Below are positions 12,895-13,606 of a stretch of DNA of 13,606 bases, one piece after another; positions within the stretch are counted from its first letter, which is position 1, and each line of letters begins with the position of its first letter. This stretch comes from Dehalococcoidia bacterium. Lineage in GTDB: Bacteria > Chloroflexota > Dehalococcoidia > GIF9 > UBA5629. Under the pieces are notes generated by a model. It searched no databases. It had not been told where the DNA came from and worked only from the letters and a program-made list of their open reading frames with translations. The position numbers and the translations under genes were made by a program. Location of the stretch: positions 1 through 13,606 of the forward strand of contig JBAZEK010000014.1 of NCBI GenBank assembly GCA_041653995.1, in the 5' to 3' direction.

Positions 12895-13232
12895 TAAGAA
12901 GTATGGTTTCGCCGGATACTATCTGGCTGCGGAAAACGGAGCTTACCGAGGACGGTTTGTTTCTGATATTGCGGGTCAGGTCTAACATCCGGCAGATCAC
13001 TGTCGAGGATGCGGATGGCGGCAGTCATATTGAGTACGAATATGACGAGAATGAAGTCCGCTACCCGGTACCTGATGGTGTCTATACCGTTACCGACCTG
13101 CAAAACCTTATTGCGGCAGAAGCGGCAAATATCAGTCAAAAATCGGCCAGGGATAAAGCGTGGAAAGAATTAAACGCTAAACCTATTGATGAATTGCGAA
13201 AGACAAAACGGCAGATATCAGCGGCGAAGTAG
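12891..13232 (+). CDS. Hypothetical protein coupled to the DGR reverse transcriptase, 113 aa
   Basis: The ATG at 12891 overlaps the reverse transcriptase stop (ATGA) behind GGAGAG; a TTG at 12876 would only add five residues upstream of a better start. Residues 1-65 are beta-rich and acidic (DTIWLRKTELTEDGLFLILRV, EYEYDENEVRYPV), and 70-113 are a Lys/Ala/Glu-rich helix. Avd, the usual DGR accessory protein, is an all-helical basic four-helix bundle, which this does not resemble. It might be a virion or tail-tip-type protein unrelated to the DGR, or a new accessory factor. Function unknown. Confidence 0.75.
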   Translation: MIRSMVSPDTIWLRKTELTEDGLFLILRVRSNIRQITVEDADGGSHIEYEYDENEVRYPVPDGVYTVTDLQNLIAAEAANISQKSARDKAWKELNAKPIDELRKTKRQISAAK

Positions 13233-13339
13233 CCAGCGATGGCACGTATGAATTTCAATGGCTGCTGGCGAAGTGCGGAAATGCTCTCAGCCAGTTTCTC
13301 GAGGATGTATATGTCGGATTGCGTGTTTATTACTGGTAG
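13193..13339 (+). other. Protein-like -1-frame extension without its own start
   Basis: In the -1 frame relative to the 113-aa gene, a frame stays open for 48 codons past an in-frame TGA (13190-13192). It encodes a protein-like sequence containing GTYEFQWLLAKCGNALSQF, ends at TAG (13337-13339), and has no ATG, GTG or TTG before its last few codons. Slippage at ACAAAAC (13203-13209) would fuse it to the upstream protein. A past frameshift mutation, or chance, are the alternatives. Confidence 0.3.
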
Positions 13340-13348
13340 GAGGGTTCT

Positions 13349-13573
13349 ATGGTAAATAAAACAGCCTTAACCGTAGGGAGTTTGGCCATTGCCAGCGGTC
13401 TATTACTGGCGATGAGAGGGAAAGCGGGGGGAGCAGAGGAACCCGAAGAAACACCTGGCGAATACTGCTGCCCTTATTGTACGTCGTGCTTTACTACCTA
13501 TGAAGAGTTGGTAGCTCATGTTCAAACCGTTCACCCGGGTGAGCGGATTCCACTCCCGATAGAATGGGAATAG
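13349..13573 (+). CDS. Membrane-anchored C2H2 zinc-finger protein, 74 aa
   Basis: Strong SD (TAGGAGGG). Residues 5-23 form one hydrophobic segment (ALTVGSLAIASGLLLAM) followed by basic residues (RGKAGG), so an N-terminal anchor is likely. An acidic Glu/Pro linker leads to a C2H2 finger: C-P-Y-C, twelve residues, H, four residues, H, with aromatic and Leu core positions in place (FTTYEEL). C2H2 fingers are rare in bacterial chromosomes but occur in mobile elements and viruses. The combination with a membrane segment suggests binding of a protein or nucleic acid at the membrane. Confidence 0.75.
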   Translation: MVNKTALTVGSLAIASGLLLAMRGKAGGAEEPEETPGEYCCPYCTSCFTTYEELVAHVQTVHPGERIPLPIEWE

Positions 13574-13582
13574 GAGGAAGTC

Positions 13583-13606
13583 ATGAAAGTATTTACAGCA
13601 GGAGCC
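13583..13606 (+). CDS. Start of next gene, 3' partial
   Basis: Behind TAGGAGGA, an ATG opens a frame of eight codons (MKVFTAGA) that runs off the window. The SD and spacing match its neighbours; nothing can be said about function. Confidence 0.6.

Noticed and set aside
13239..13355. 38-codon ATG frame in the gap before the zinc-finger gene
   Set aside because: No SD, it overlaps the next start codon, and its composition is less protein-like than the -1 frame over the same bases.
1..13606. CRISPR array, tRNA, rRNA or insertion sequence
   Set aside because: No regularly spaced short repeats, cloverleaf sequences, rRNA segments or transposase frames were seen on either strand.

Overview
The window looks like part of a bacterial virus or provirus. 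About 25 small genes, all on the + strand, are packed with short gaps or ATGA/TAATG overlaps, and most have a strong Shine-Dalgarno (SD) sequence. There is one good sigma70-type promoter (perfect TTGACA), which argues for a bacterial rather than an archaeal host. I see no integrase, terminase, portal, tape-measure, tRNA, rRNA or CRISPR, so neither the virus family nor the host can be named.

Layout. (1) 2-4516: a coiled-coil/zinc-ribbon protein cut by the window edge, an unknown 132-aa protein, a rho-independent terminator, then a tight run: two-helix ferritin-like protein, zinc-ribbon membrane protein, transglutaminase-like protein, two small membrane proteins, and a 441-aa surface-type protein with three InlB-B-like repeats and a C-terminal membrane anchor. 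(2) 4517-4729: promoter and a long structured leader with two mutually exclusive hairpins. (3) 4730-10056: probable virion genes. These are a small membrane protein, a 197-aa protein with strong codon bias (best candidate for an abundant coat protein), several beta-rich proteins, a 59-aa rubredoxin-like protein, and a probable lectin-like protein. Several short gaps carry strong inverted repeats.

(4) 10066-12894: a complete-looking diversity-generating retroelement (DGR). Its parts are a 494-aa target protein with a C-type-lectin-like C-terminus, the variable repeat (VR, 11428-11538), the template repeat (TR, 11593-11703) and a DGR-class reverse transcriptase with the IGNYLSQ and YSDD motifs. 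Over 111 aligned positions the VR differs from the TR at 22. Of these, 21 are at template adenines (21 of 34 adenines changed, to G, C or T) and one is not. That is the signature of adenine-specific mutagenic retrohoming. The target is the last of a row of probable adhesion/virion genes, so the DGR most likely diversifies a receptor-binding protein. No recognisable Avd gene lies in the window.

(5) 12891-13606: an unknown 113-aa protein directly coupled to the reverse transcriptase, a possible -1-frame extension, a membrane-anchored C2H2 zinc-finger protein and the start of another gene.

The DGR is the solid result. Less certain but worth a look: RNA structure around the template repeat, a translatable template repeat, the switch-like leader at 4569-4701, rubrerythrin modules split over two genes, and mosaic repeats in the surface protein.
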